A stretch of DNA of 64,000 nt from Opacimonas sp014872805 (GTDB lineage Bacteria; Pseudomonadota; Gammaproteobacteria; Enterobacterales; Alteromonadaceae), in the NCBI GenBank assembly GCA_014872805.1, contig WKFN01000005.1, positions 1 through 64,000 on the forward strand, given 5' to 3'. Below the pieces are notes generated by a model that was not told the origin of the DNA, did no database searches, and was given only the letters and a program-made list of their open reading frames with translations. The position numbers and the translations under genes were made by a program. Numbering within the stretch: the stretch's first letter is position 1; each line of letters begins with the position of its first letter. Below, piece after piece: positions 17,662 to 25,371 of this stretch.

Positions 17662-18072
17662 TTAATTTACCAAAATAAGATTAGAAAAATAAACTACTAC
17701 AAACCCTAACAACTGTAACGTATTAATCGCGACCGTGGTCATGTGATATATCTTAAAGCCTTTTGTATCCCCGTTATCGGTGGCGCGGTTGGCAAGAGGC
17801 ATTAGTACCTGTCTGGATATAATAAACCCTACTAAAGACGCCGCAGACACGATGTGCAGCAAGCCGTTCTCTGTGAAATAGCTGATGCCCGTTAATAGTA
17901 GAGCAAGTAGACCAAAATACAGGTAATACCAAGGAAAGAATGCCCGAATAAACGGACGGGCAATACCAATGTCGATTTTGATAAATACCAGTGGCGCAAA
18001 CAGTAACTGAAAAGTCACCATGCCGCCGAATAAAACAGCAAGCAAAACAGCTTCAATTGCCTCAAACATCAC
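17662..18072 (-). CDS. DUF4149-like membrane protein
   Basis: The 136-residue product has four hydrophobic segments and the AFFPWYYLYFG motif that recalls the DUF4149/TMEM205 family of small membrane proteins, whose function is unknown. It starts MMFEAIEAVLLAVLFGGMV, with the first membrane helix right at the N-terminus. It is read in the same direction as fadH but with a 49-bp gap after it, so co-transcription is possible. Confidence 0.68.
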   Translation of the reverse strand: MMFEAIEAVLLAVLFGGMVTFQLLFAPLVFIKIDIGIARPFIRAFFPWYYLYFGLLALLLTGISYFTENGLLHIVSAASLVGFIISRQVLMPLANRATDNGDTKGFKIYHMTTVAINTLQLLGFVVVYFSNLILVN

Positions 18073-18121
18073 AATTCCAATAAAATAAACATGCTGCTGT
18101 TTAAACGACTATATCCGCTAT

Positions 18122-20149
18122 TTAGATCGCGTTGGCTAATTCCGCCCCTTGTCGAATCGCCGCTTTAGCATCCAGTTCAGCGGCGACATAAGCTCCACCA
18201 ATGACATGCAATGGAATATTGAGCGCCAGCATCTCGCTTTCGAGTTCACGCAGCGGCTCTTGGCCCGCACAAATCACCACGTGATCGACATCGAGGACTT
18301 GCTGTTTTTCATTGATCGTAATGTGTAATCCGTCATCATCAATGCGATCATAAGAAACGCCGTTGAGCATTTTAACACCGTGATTTTTGAGCGAGGTGCG
18401 GTGGATCCAGCCACTGGTTTTGCCAAGCCCTGCACCGACTTTGCTGGTTTTGCGTTGTAACAAATAAATATCACGTATAGGCGGCTCATGTGCAGCGACA
18501 GCTAATGCACCGGCGGTTTGATATTGTTTATCAATGCCCCAATGCGCCAGCCATGCGTCCAAATCCACGGTCAGACTGCGCTTATTTAACAAATATTCAC
18601 TGACATCAAAGCCGATGCCACCCGCGCCAATGACGGCGACTTTTTGTCCTACCTCGACTTTGTCGCGCAGGACGTCCAGATAACTCAGCACTTTGGGATG
18701 ATCGATACCTTCGATGGCGACTTTGCGTGGGCTTATGCCTGTTGCAAGGATAATTTCGTCAAAATCGCTATCTGCTAGCGTCTCACGAGAAACACGTGTA
18801 TTGAGGTGCACATTAACACCTGCTTTTGCCATGCGCTTATCGAAATAGCGCAATGTTTCATAAAACTCTTCTTTTCCTGGTATTTGTTTGGCGTAATTAA
18901 ACTGACCGCCGATTTCACTCGCACTATCATATAGATGTACTTCATGGCCGCGCTCAGCAGCATAGCTTGCAAAGGATAAGCCAGCGGGGCCTGCGCCAAC
19001 TACTGCAAGCTTTTTAGGCGTCACAACTTGTTTAAATAATAGCTCGGATTCATAACAGGCACGTGGGTTAACCAAACACGAGACGCGTTTCCGGTCAAAC
19101 GCATGGTCAAGGCAGGCTTGGTTACAGGCGATACAGGTATTGATGAGCTCAGCTTCATTGCGCTTCGCTTTGGCCATGAACTCGCCATCTGCTAATAGGG
19201 GTCTTGCCATTGATACCATATCCGCTTCGCCTTTTGTCAAAATCGACTCGGCAATTTCTGGGGTGTTGATGCGGTTTGTGGTGATCAACGGAATGGATAC
19301 CGCTTGTTTGACGCGTTCTGTGATCCACGTAAATGCGGCGCGCGGAACGGATGTTTGAATCGTTGGAATACGCGCTTCATGCCAGCCAATGCCGGTGTTG
19401 ATAAGCGTTGCGCCAGCTTGCTCGATGGCTTTCGCCAGATACACGACCTCATCATACGTCGCACCACCTTCGACCAAATCCAGCATAGACAAACGATAAA
19501 TAATAATAAAGTTGCTACCGACTTTTTCGCGTACCTGACGCACAATTTCTAAGGCAAAACGCGCGCGATTTTCTAATGAGCCACCCCAATTATCAGTGCG
19601 CTTGTTGGTGCGCTCACAGAAAAACTGATTAATTAAGTAGCCTTCCGAGCCCATGATTTCAACACCGTCATAACCAGCTTGCTGGGCATAATAAGCACAA
19701 TTTGCATAATCCTTAATGGTGCGTTTAATCCCGCGCTCAGATAAAGCTCTAGGTTTAAAAGGCGTAATCGGAGATTTGACTGCTGAAGCTGATACATTTA
19801 GCGGATGATAGCCGTAGCGACCCGCATGTAAGATTTGCATGCAGATCTTGCCACCGGCTTGGTGCACGGCATCGGTGACGACACGGTGTTTTTTGGCATG
19901 GCGCATTGAGCCCATACGCGCAGCAAAAGGCCCTAGCCAGCCTTCAATATTGGGGCTAATGCCACCGGTGACAATGAGGCCCACTTCCGCTGCAGCACGT
20001 TCTGCGTAAAACGCTGCAAGCTTATTAAAGCCACCTTTTTGTTCTTCTAGCCCAATATGCATAGAGCCCATTAGGCAGCGGTTTTTTAATGTGGTAAAGC
20101 CAAGATCGAGTGGTTCAAAGAGGTGAGGGTAGGCGATGGCTGTCGTCAT
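18122..20149 (-). CDS. fadH: 2,4-dienoyl-CoA reductase (NADPH)
   Basis: FadH reduces 2,4-dienoyl-CoA during beta-oxidation of unsaturated fatty acids. The 675-residue protein has the FMN-binding TIM barrel (1-330), a 4Fe-4S site with Cys339, Cys342, Cys346 and Cys358, and a C-terminal FAD/NAD(P) domain beginning with VVGAGPAGLSFA and a second dinucleotide motif AVIGAGGIGFD. Length equals that of the E. coli enzyme. No other fatty-acid gene is adjacent. Confidence 0.95.
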   Translation of the reverse strand: MTTAIAYPHLFEPLDLGFTTLKNRCLMGSMHIGLEEQKGGFNKLAAFYAERAAAEVGLIVTGGISPNIEGWLGPFAARMGSMRHAKKHRVVTDAVHQAGGKICMQILHAGRYGYHPLNVSASAVKSPITPFKPRALSERGIKRTIKDYANCAYYAQQAGYDGVEIMGSEGYLINQFFCERTNKRTDNWGGSLENRARFALEIVRQVREKVGSNFIIIYRLSMLDLVEGGATYDEVVYLAKAIEQAGATLINTGIGWHEARIPTIQTSVPRAAFTWITERVKQAVSIPLITTNRINTPEIAESILTKGEADMVSMARPLLADGEFMAKAKRNEAELINTCIACNQACLDHAFDRKRVSCLVNPRACYESELLFKQVVTPKKLAVVGAGPAGLSFASYAAERGHEVHLYDSASEIGGQFNYAKQIPGKEEFYETLRYFDKRMAKAGVNVHLNTRVSRETLADSDFDEIILATGISPRKVAIEGIDHPKVLSYLDVLRDKVEVGQKVAVIGAGGIGFDVSEYLLNKRSLTVDLDAWLAHWGIDKQYQTAGALAVAAHEPPIRDIYLLQRKTSKVGAGLGKTSGWIHRTSLKNHGVKMLNGVSYDRIDDDGLHITINEKQQVLDVDHVVICAGQEPLRELESEMLALNIPLHVIGGAYVAAELDAKAAIRQGAELANAI

Positions 20150-20236
20150 GTCGGTGCCTTTATTATTTTATATGTAAAAACTCGTTATAGATTAAGTGGT
20201 CAGACCTCATTTTGCAAATGAAAATTGAGCACTCGC

Positions 20237-20422
20237 TTATTCTTCTTCATCAAAGGTTTGGTGTTTCAAAGCATCGGTTAATAGTCGTTTGTAGCGACGT
20301 TGACGGCGTCGCGCCTTAGCGTTGTTAGCCCGCCACCCTTGGCGTTTGTCTTGGACAATGTCATCGAGGTCGTCGGCGCGTTCAATGCGTGAGGCGTCTT
20401 TAATGGAAGTGCGTTTTGGCAT
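20237..20422 (-). CDS. small basic protein of unknown function
   Basis: The 61-residue product is highly charged: an N-terminal MPKRTSIKDASRIERADDL, an acidic DDIVQDKRQ stretch, a strongly basic AKARRRQRRYKRLL region and an acidic tail DEEE. There is no membrane segment. The basic helix could bind nucleic acid or the ribosome, which is inference. It lies downstream of the methyltransferase in the same direction. I give it a moderate chance of being real because of its composition and start. Confidence 0.55.
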   Translation of the reverse strand: MPKRTSIKDASRIERADDLDDIVQDKRQGWRANNAKARRRQRRYKRLLTDALKHQTFDEEE

Positions 20423-20471
20423 AACTCATGTGAAATTTTTTAAATTTCTACGAGCGAGAAGAGGGGAAGGT

Positions 20472-21074
20472 TTACCTCGGCTTTTGAATAATCATATAAC
20501 AGTATTTTTCGCCATTTTGGTCAAATTCTAATGTTTGTTCAATACAACGACACTCAGATATGATTCGACGGTAACCTTTTATGCCAAGTGTCGCATACGC
20601 CATCTCAACGCCCATATAATCATTGTTATGACTATCAGGCTCTTCAAGCCCACCAAAAGAGAATATACACACACCGCCGGGCGCTAATAAGTCGAGTATT
20701 TTAGTTAATGCCTCGGTTTGGTCTGCCAGTGGAATATGCCAGAAAGCATCCCAGCAGGAGATAAAATCATATTGGTATGCGGTGCGCCATTGCAAAAAAT
20801 CAACATGATGAAAGGTGATGTCTGGACGTTTGGCACGCGCGATATCGAGCATTTTAGCAGAGATATCTAGTCCTTCGACAAATTCGAAATGAGCGCTGAG
20901 AAGATTGATAATGCGGTTTGTGCAACCACAGCCAGCATCCAGCGCACGATGATAATTGGCAGCAAAACTCAGTGCGTGTTGGTGTTGGGCTATCCCGTTA
21001 GACAGGTCAAACTCGTCAGATTCCCATAAGTGGGTGATCTTATCGTATGCTTGACCAATCTGTTTGGGGGTCAT
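20472..21074 (-). CDS. class I SAM-dependent methyltransferase
   Basis: The 200-residue product has motif I ALDAGCGCTNRII, an acidic GLDIS loop for SAM ribose and the FISCWDAFWHIP segment typical of class I small-molecule methyltransferases. The frame opens at 21119 inside hisIE, but the ATG at 21074 leaves a 10-bp gap after the hisIE stop and starts MTPKQIGQAYD, a usual beginning for this type. It appears to be the third gene of a hisF-hisIE transcript. Substrate unknown. Confidence 0.82.
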   Translation of the reverse strand: MTPKQIGQAYDKITHLWESDEFDLSNGIAQHQHALSFAANYHRALDAGCGCTNRIINLLSAHFEFVEGLDISAKMLDIARAKRPDITFHHVDFLQWRTAYQYDFISCWDAFWHIPLADQTEALTKILDLLAPGGVCIFSFGGLEEPDSHNNDYMGVEMAYATLGIKGYRRIISECRCIEQTLEFDQNGEKYCYMIIQKPR

Positions 21075-21084
21075 TACATTCGGC

Positions 21085-21702
21085 TTATTTGTGGCGCTCG
21101 CGCAAGATACCGACCACATCTTGAATCGATAAACCTGATGCTTGCAACAATACGAGCAAGTGATACATCAAATCCGCAGATTCGTTTTTGAGTTCTTCCA
21201 AATCGGCCACTGTGGCAGCCAATGCGGTTTCAACCCCTTCTTCACCGACTTTTTGGGCGATGCGTTTGATGCCCTTGTTATAAAGGCTTGCGGTGTACGA
21301 GCTAGAAGGGTCGGCGCCTTTGCGCGAGGCAATCAACTGTTCTAAATCCGCAATAAAGGTATAGTCGGAAGCTTGCGCATCAAACCAGCATGATTCGGTA
21401 CCGGTATGGCAAGTAGGACCGACAGGGTGTGCGAGAACCAATAAACTGTCTTGGTCACAATCTGCGGTTATAGAGTGTAAGTTCAAGGTGTTGCCTGACT
21501 CTTCTCCCTTCGTCCAAAGGCGCTGTTTGGAGCGACTAAAAAACGTCACATGTCCGGTTTCAAGCGTTTTATGTAAGGCATCTTGGTTCATGTAACCTTG
21601 CATCAGCACTTTGCCGGTCACGGCATTTTGTACAATCGCAGGAATCAGGTTGTCCATTTTGGCCCATGCTAAGGCGTCGGTGTTACAGCTGTCTATTTTC
21701 AT
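21085..21702 (-). CDS. hisI: bifunctional phosphoribosyl-AMP cyclohydrolase / phosphoribosyl-ATP pyrophosphatase
   Basis: HisIE carries out the second and third steps of histidine synthesis. The 205-residue product has the HisI domain first (VLMQGYMNQDAL, LWTKGEESGN, HTGTESCWFD) and the HisE domain after about residue 115 (SYTASLYNKGIKRIAQKVGEEGVETALAA). It follows hisF by 10 bp. The rest of the his operon is not upstream. Confidence 0.96.
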   Translation of the reverse strand: MKIDSCNTDALAWAKMDNLIPAIVQNAVTGKVLMQGYMNQDALHKTLETGHVTFFSRSKQRLWTKGEESGNTLNLHSITADCDQDSLLVLAHPVGPTCHTGTESCWFDAQASDYTFIADLEQLIASRKGADPSSSYTASLYNKGIKRIAQKVGEEGVETALAATVADLEELKNESADLMYHLLVLLQASGLSIQDVVGILRERHK

Positions 21703-21712
21703 AGTGGGTTCT

Positions 21713-22492
21713 TTACCTTTGCGGCCTCATGATAATGTCTTCGTTGAGTAAATACGTTTTGAGCGCGGCAATCTCGATGACTCCTTTGTGAAATACCGAT
21801 GCAGCCAAAGCACCATCGACATCAGCGGATTTGAATACATCTGCAAAATGATGCACCGCACCTGCGCCACCTGAGGCAATGAGTGGTACGCTACAAATAT
21901 CTCGGATCGCACGTAATTGAGTGATGTCGTAGCCTTGACGCACCCCGTCTTGGTTCATGCAGTTCAATACGATTTCACCTGCACCACGCTGTTGTACTTC
22001 ACGCACCCAATCTGCGGTCTCCCACTGGGTTTGCTGAGTACGGGTTTCATCGCCAGTGAATTGATACACTTCGTATTTGCCCGTTGCATCGTTAAAATGG
22101 CTATCAATGCCAATTACAATGCACTGTTGTCCAAACGCATCATGCATTTGTGTGATCAAATCTGGATTGCCCAACGCGGGGGAATTGATGGATATTTTAT
22201 CGGCACCCATCGACAAAATGGCCGCCGCATCTTCAACCGATTTAATGCCACCGGCCACGCAAAATGGAATGTCAATGGCCTCAGCAATTCGCGCTACCCA
22301 GCTTTTGTCTACCACACGTGCATCACTGGATGCAGTAATATCGTAAAACACCAACTCATCAGCACCGGCTTTGGCATAGCCTTCAGCGAGTGGCACGATG
22401 TCGCCGATGATTTCGTGATTGCGAAATTTGACGCCTTTGACGACTTTACCGTCGCGGACATCAAGGCAGGGAATGATGCGTCTTGCTAGCAT
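21713..22492 (-). CDS. hisF: imidazole glycerol phosphate synthase subunit HisF
   Basis: HisF is the cyclase half of IGP synthase and acts with the glutaminase HisH. The 259-residue TIM barrel begins MLARRIIPCLDVRDGKVVKG with the catalytic Asp near position 11, and has the DITASSDAR loop and the second catalytic Asp in VIGIDSHF. The gene is normally preceded by hisH and hisA; here the 490 bp upstream hold only debris, so hisF heads a short hisF-hisIE transcript. Confidence 0.96.
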   Translation of the reverse strand: MLARRIIPCLDVRDGKVVKGVKFRNHEIIGDIVPLAEGYAKAGADELVFYDITASSDARVVDKSWVARIAEAIDIPFCVAGGIKSVEDAAAILSMGADKISINSPALGNPDLITQMHDAFGQQCIVIGIDSHFNDATGKYEVYQFTGDETRTQQTQWETADWVREVQQRGAGEIVLNCMNQDGVRQGYDITQLRAIRDICSVPLIASGGAGAVHHFADVFKSADVDGALAASVFHKGVIEIAALKTYLLNEDIIMRPQR

Positions 22493-22635
22493 GACAATCT
22501 CAGTTTTGGAAACGCGTTAACTTTTGACACGTATGATACGTTTTTTGGGCATAGGTGACAATCAGAGACTGGTCGTATCAACCCAATCTGTTACTTTTCG
22601 CCTTTCCATACTAATTCCCAAAGGAATTTAGATAA

Positions 22636-22806
22636 GCGAATACCAACCTAGCTCAGCATTTGCCCAGTGATAATGGTACGATTGTCACGTTTTTAAGTGA
22701 AGCGTTTCTCCATGAGGTCTTACCGGCCACTCAAGACCGCTATTCTATCGCCGGCTGGTACCGCTTGAATACTCCCATTAATAATCAAATTGACCCGTCT
22801 CGATGA
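22636..22806 (+). pseudogene. C-terminal remnant of a 2OG-Fe(II) oxygenase
   Basis: After an in-frame TAA the frame reads DNGTIVTFLSEAFLHEVLPA then TQDRYSIAGWYRLN and ends at TGA. This matches the end of the prolyl-hydroxylase-like (SM-20/PKHD) double-stranded beta-helix: FLSE-x-F-x-HEVLP holds the distal iron His and the Arg of RYSIAGWYR binds 2-oxoglutarate. The N-terminal two thirds, including the HxD pair, are absent, so this is a dead fragment. Confidence 0.75.
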
Positions 22807-22858
22807 TGCTTTATGAGGCATAATTGAGTCTACATTCACCCTTCTGCGCATAGTCATA

Positions 22859-22957
22859 TTAGCAATTTGGTTCTGTGACGAACTGACCATTTGGTTGGCG
22901 ATAGATAGAATTCCATTGCAATCCTTGTAGCGGTTCGTTATTCTCCGCCCCCCTCAT
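22859..22957 (-). other. 32-codon frame, possible gene fragment
   Basis: The minus strand encodes M-RGAENNEPLQGLQWNSIYR followed by QPNGQFVTEPNC. The residue mix looks protein-like, and it starts with ATG only 23 bp before the divergent ppnP start. No family is recognised. It may be a short gene or debris like its neighbour. Confidence 0.3.
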
Positions 22958-22980
22958 TCATTACAGTTGAATAATCATCC

Positions 22981-23259
22981 ATGAACATTAATAAATATTT
23001 TGAAGACAACGTTGTTTCGATTGGTTTTGATTCACCACAAGGACATGTCAGCTCTGGCGTGATGAGTCCTGGTGAGTATGCATTTGGCACCAGCCAAAAA
23101 GAACGTATGGTGGTCGTACACGGTGCATTAGAGGTACGTCTTCCAAATGCAACTGAATGGCAAGTGTTTGCCGCGGGAACAGAGTTTAATGTAGATGCCA
23201 ATGTGACGTTTGATGTGAAGGTCGCAGAGCCAACGGCGTATCTTTGTTACTATAGTTAA
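22981..23259 (+). CDS. ppnP: pyrimidine/purine nucleoside phosphorylase PpnP
   Basis: PpnP (formerly DUF1255/YaiE) is a small cupin that cleaves nucleosides with phosphate. The 92-residue product covers the whole family: NKYFEDNVVSIGFD at the start, GVMSPGEYAFGTSQKERM in the middle and a C-terminal AYLCYYS. It is read alone, divergent from hisF debris and convergent with dgcA. Confidence 0.92.
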   Translation: MNINKYFEDNVVSIGFDSPQGHVSSGVMSPGEYAFGTSQKERMVVVHGALEVRLPNATEWQVFAAGTEFNVDANVTFDVKVAEPTAYLCYYS

Positions 23260-23273
23260 TTTTAGTAAAAGCG

Positions 23274-24257
23274 CTATGTATAAAAATCACTGCCGTTGAT
23301 TTGAAAATATGGCGCGCTATCTTCGGCCAATAAAGCGGGGCCGTCTAAATCGATAACCGATGCATAAGTACTGAGCAACACACTTGGCGCCATCGCCAAA
23401 GAGGTGCCAACCATACAGCCCAGCATGATGTCTTTTTCAAGTGTTCGGCAGGTGTGTACCATCTTTATTGCTTCACTTAATCCACCTGATTTGTCTAATT
23501 TGATATTAAACGCTTGATACAAATGGGCTAAACGCTTGATATCTTCATGGGTATGACACGACTCATCTGCGCAAATGGGAATTGAGCCAGCGTAATGCAC
23601 CAGTTGCTCATCCATTCCTGCGGGGATGGGTTGTTCAATTAACACGATGGGCAATGACTCAAGTTCCGGGATCACTTCATTGAGTAACTCAATAGACCAG
23701 GCTTCGTTGGCATCAATGACGAGTATGGAGTTGGGCGATATCTGGTGAATTTGTTTGATTTTTGCAGTGATGTCATGTGCATCGAGTTTGACTTTGAGCC
23801 ATTTGGGCTGGCCTAACGCGTGAGTTTCCTGCGTCATCGCGTCAATGCTATCGACGCTGATCGTACGGCAGGTTTGAATGCAATCTGGATAAACAAAGGG
23901 CTTAGGAAGGCGCTCGACCAGTGGGGGAAGTTTGGTCAAAGGACATTGTTCTGTTTCGGCCCACAATGCCCACAAAGCACAATTGACTGCGTTTTTAGCC
24001 GCGCCAGGTGGGAGCATTTTATCTAATACCACAAACGCATCTGTGATGCTGGCCGGTAATTGCAGAGATTGGATTTGCTCAATGACCGATGACTGGGTTT
24101 CGTTGTAGCGCGAATAGGGGACGCATTCCCCGCGACCGCTTGCCTTACCCATTCTCAATTCCACTTCCACAACATCGGCATAATGTTTCGTTGCGCGTGA
24201 AATTTTAAAGGCGCGCTTTAAGGGATATTGTCGAGGATGGGTGCTGATTGCGATCAT
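23274..24257 (-). CDS. dgcA: N-acetyl-D-glutamate racemase / dipeptide epimerase (DgcA-like)
   Basis: This 327-residue enolase-superfamily enzyme has the KVKLD lysine pair, metal ligands in VIDANEAW, LIEQPI and CADES, and the second catalytic Lys in KLDKSGG, as in L-Ala-D/L-Glu epimerases. It overlaps the upstream gene by 4 bp. That neighbour is DgcN-like; the dgcN-dgcA pair is known from marine bacteria, where DgcN acetylates D-Glu and DgcA racemises N-acetyl-D-Glu. The pairing makes the D-glutamate role more likely than murein dipeptide recycling, though both activities can occur. Confidence 0.85.
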   Translation of the reverse strand: MIAISTHPRQYPLKRAFKISRATKHYADVVEVELRMGKASGRGECVPYSRYNETQSSVIEQIQSLQLPASITDAFVVLDKMLPPGAAKNAVNCALWALWAETEQCPLTKLPPLVERLPKPFVYPDCIQTCRTISVDSIDAMTQETHALGQPKWLKVKLDAHDITAKIKQIHQISPNSILVIDANEAWSIELLNEVIPELESLPIVLIEQPIPAGMDEQLVHYAGSIPICADESCHTHEDIKRLAHLYQAFNIKLDKSGGLSEAIKMVHTCRTLEKDIMLGCMVGTSLAMAPSVLLSTYASVIDLDGPALLAEDSAPYFQINGSDFYT

Positions 24258-25249
24258 AATTGATCAATGATTGGCGCCACGCCATGTCGAACCGGATCAA
24301 CACATGGTAATCCTGTTTCATCCGAATAGGCTTGGCAGGCTTCTATAGCAGTCTGTTCATCTACCGCAGAAGTATTTAAACAAATACCCGCGACACGACA
24401 ATTGGGATTGGTACGTCTGGCGTGTAATAAATTAACGTCGATGGTCTCAGTGATACTCGGTAGTGCATAATCAGACAACCCGCGAACGTGAGTGCGACCT
24501 AATGCATGGCATACCACGATGGCATCGGGCTGCGCACCGTGTATCAAACCAATAGTAACCCCAGCAAAAGCCGGTTGAAATAACGACCCTTGTCCTTCAA
24601 TGACATCCCAATGTGCTGGATCATTATCCGGAGTCAGCGCTTCAATGGCACCTGAGATAAAATCCGCCACGACACAGTCTACGGCAACGCCTTCTCCAGC
24701 AATCAATATCCCGCATTGACCGGTCGCACGAAACGTGGCTGGCTTGCCTCGGGCTTCGAGCTCTTTGTGTAAGGCGAGGGTAGAATACATCTTGCCAACA
24801 GAGCAATCTGTGCCCACCGTTAACAAACGCTTACCGGTGCGTTTTGCGCCATTTCCTGTGCGATAGCGAGTAGTAGGATGGCGTATATCTTGAAGCGCAA
24901 CGTGATATTGAGCCGCGGCATGAGAGAGCTCGGCTTGATCGCTGAGTTTATCATGCAAACCATTGACAATATTCATGCCCAGCGCCATGGCCTCCTGAAT
25001 GATCGCAAAATGCTCAGGGTCTATATGCCCGCCGGCATTGTTAAACCCCAATACAAACGTTTTTGCACCGGCCTTCGCGGCTTCTTCAAGCGAGAGTGAC
25101 TGCAATCCTGTCGAAACGGTACAGCCTGGGCCTTTGATTTCACCCACGCAGAGTTCGGGGCGCCAATAAGCAATACTGGCGGCCATTTTGAGGCCAAGGA
25201 TATCGGTTGCGTTGCCAAGGTAAACTGCATAAGGGGGAGTAAGTTGCAT
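24254..25249 (-). CDS. dgcN: D-glutamate N-acetyltransferase (DgcN, DUF1611)
   Basis: The 331-residue product is a DUF1611 protein: an N-terminal domain with AVYLGNATD and GFNNAGGHI, then a P-loop-like domain with VGTDCSVGKMYS, and the later VIEGQGSLFQPAF and CHALGRTHVRGL motifs. DgcN of the D-glutamate catabolic pathway belongs here. The frame opens at 25336, but that would read through the RND-operon terminator; the ATG at 25249 begins MQLTPPYAVYLGN like the family and is chosen. It overlaps dgcA by 4 bp. Confidence 0.86.
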   Translation of the reverse strand: MQLTPPYAVYLGNATDILGLKMAASIAYWRPELCVGEIKGPGCTVSTGLQSLSLEEAAKAGAKTFVLGFNNAGGHIDPEHFAIIQEAMALGMNIVNGLHDKLSDQAELSHAAAQYHVALQDIRHPTTRYRTGNGAKRTGKRLLTVGTDCSVGKMYSTLALHKELEARGKPATFRATGQCGILIAGEGVAVDCVVADFISGAIEALTPDNDPAHWDVIEGQGSLFQPAFAGVTIGLIHGAQPDAIVVCHALGRTHVRGLSDYALPSITETIDVNLLHARRTNPNCRVAGICLNTSAVDEQTAIEACQAYSDETGLPCVDPVRHGVAPIIDQL

Positions 25250-25320
25250 GATAAAAGACGTTATTAACTTGTGATGAGAGCAATGTATTTTATCTATGCT
25301 GAGATGTAAATAGGATAATG

Positions 25321-25347
25321 GACAAAAGCTCTGCAATGCAGAGCTTT
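25321..25347 (-). terminator. terminator of the RND efflux operon
   Basis: A near-perfect 11-bp palindromic stem (25325-25335 with 25337-25347) is followed on the minus strand by TTTTGTCC. It lies 25 bp after the stop of the RND permease gene. Confidence 0.8.
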
Positions 25348-25371
25348 ATCCGTTCATTTCATCCTTTAAAA

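Larger units (their letters stand above)
22493..22980. other. gene-poor stretch with decayed coding traces
   Basis: This 488-bp gap between divergent hisF and ppnP holds no intact gene. It contains a recognisable fragment of a 2OG-Fe(II) oxygenase on the plus strand (22636-22806) and a 32-codon frame on the minus strand (22859-22957). The hisF and ppnP promoters must lie within it, but I cannot point to convincing boxes. Confidence 0.7.

Noticed and set aside
21917..22489. 190-codon plus-strand frame opposite hisF
   Set aside because: hisF is clearly the real gene; the other frame has no family features.
22533..22550. Small dyad ACGTA-TGA-TACGT with T-run upstream of hisF
   Set aside because: The stem is only 5 bp and there is no plus-strand gene before it to terminate.
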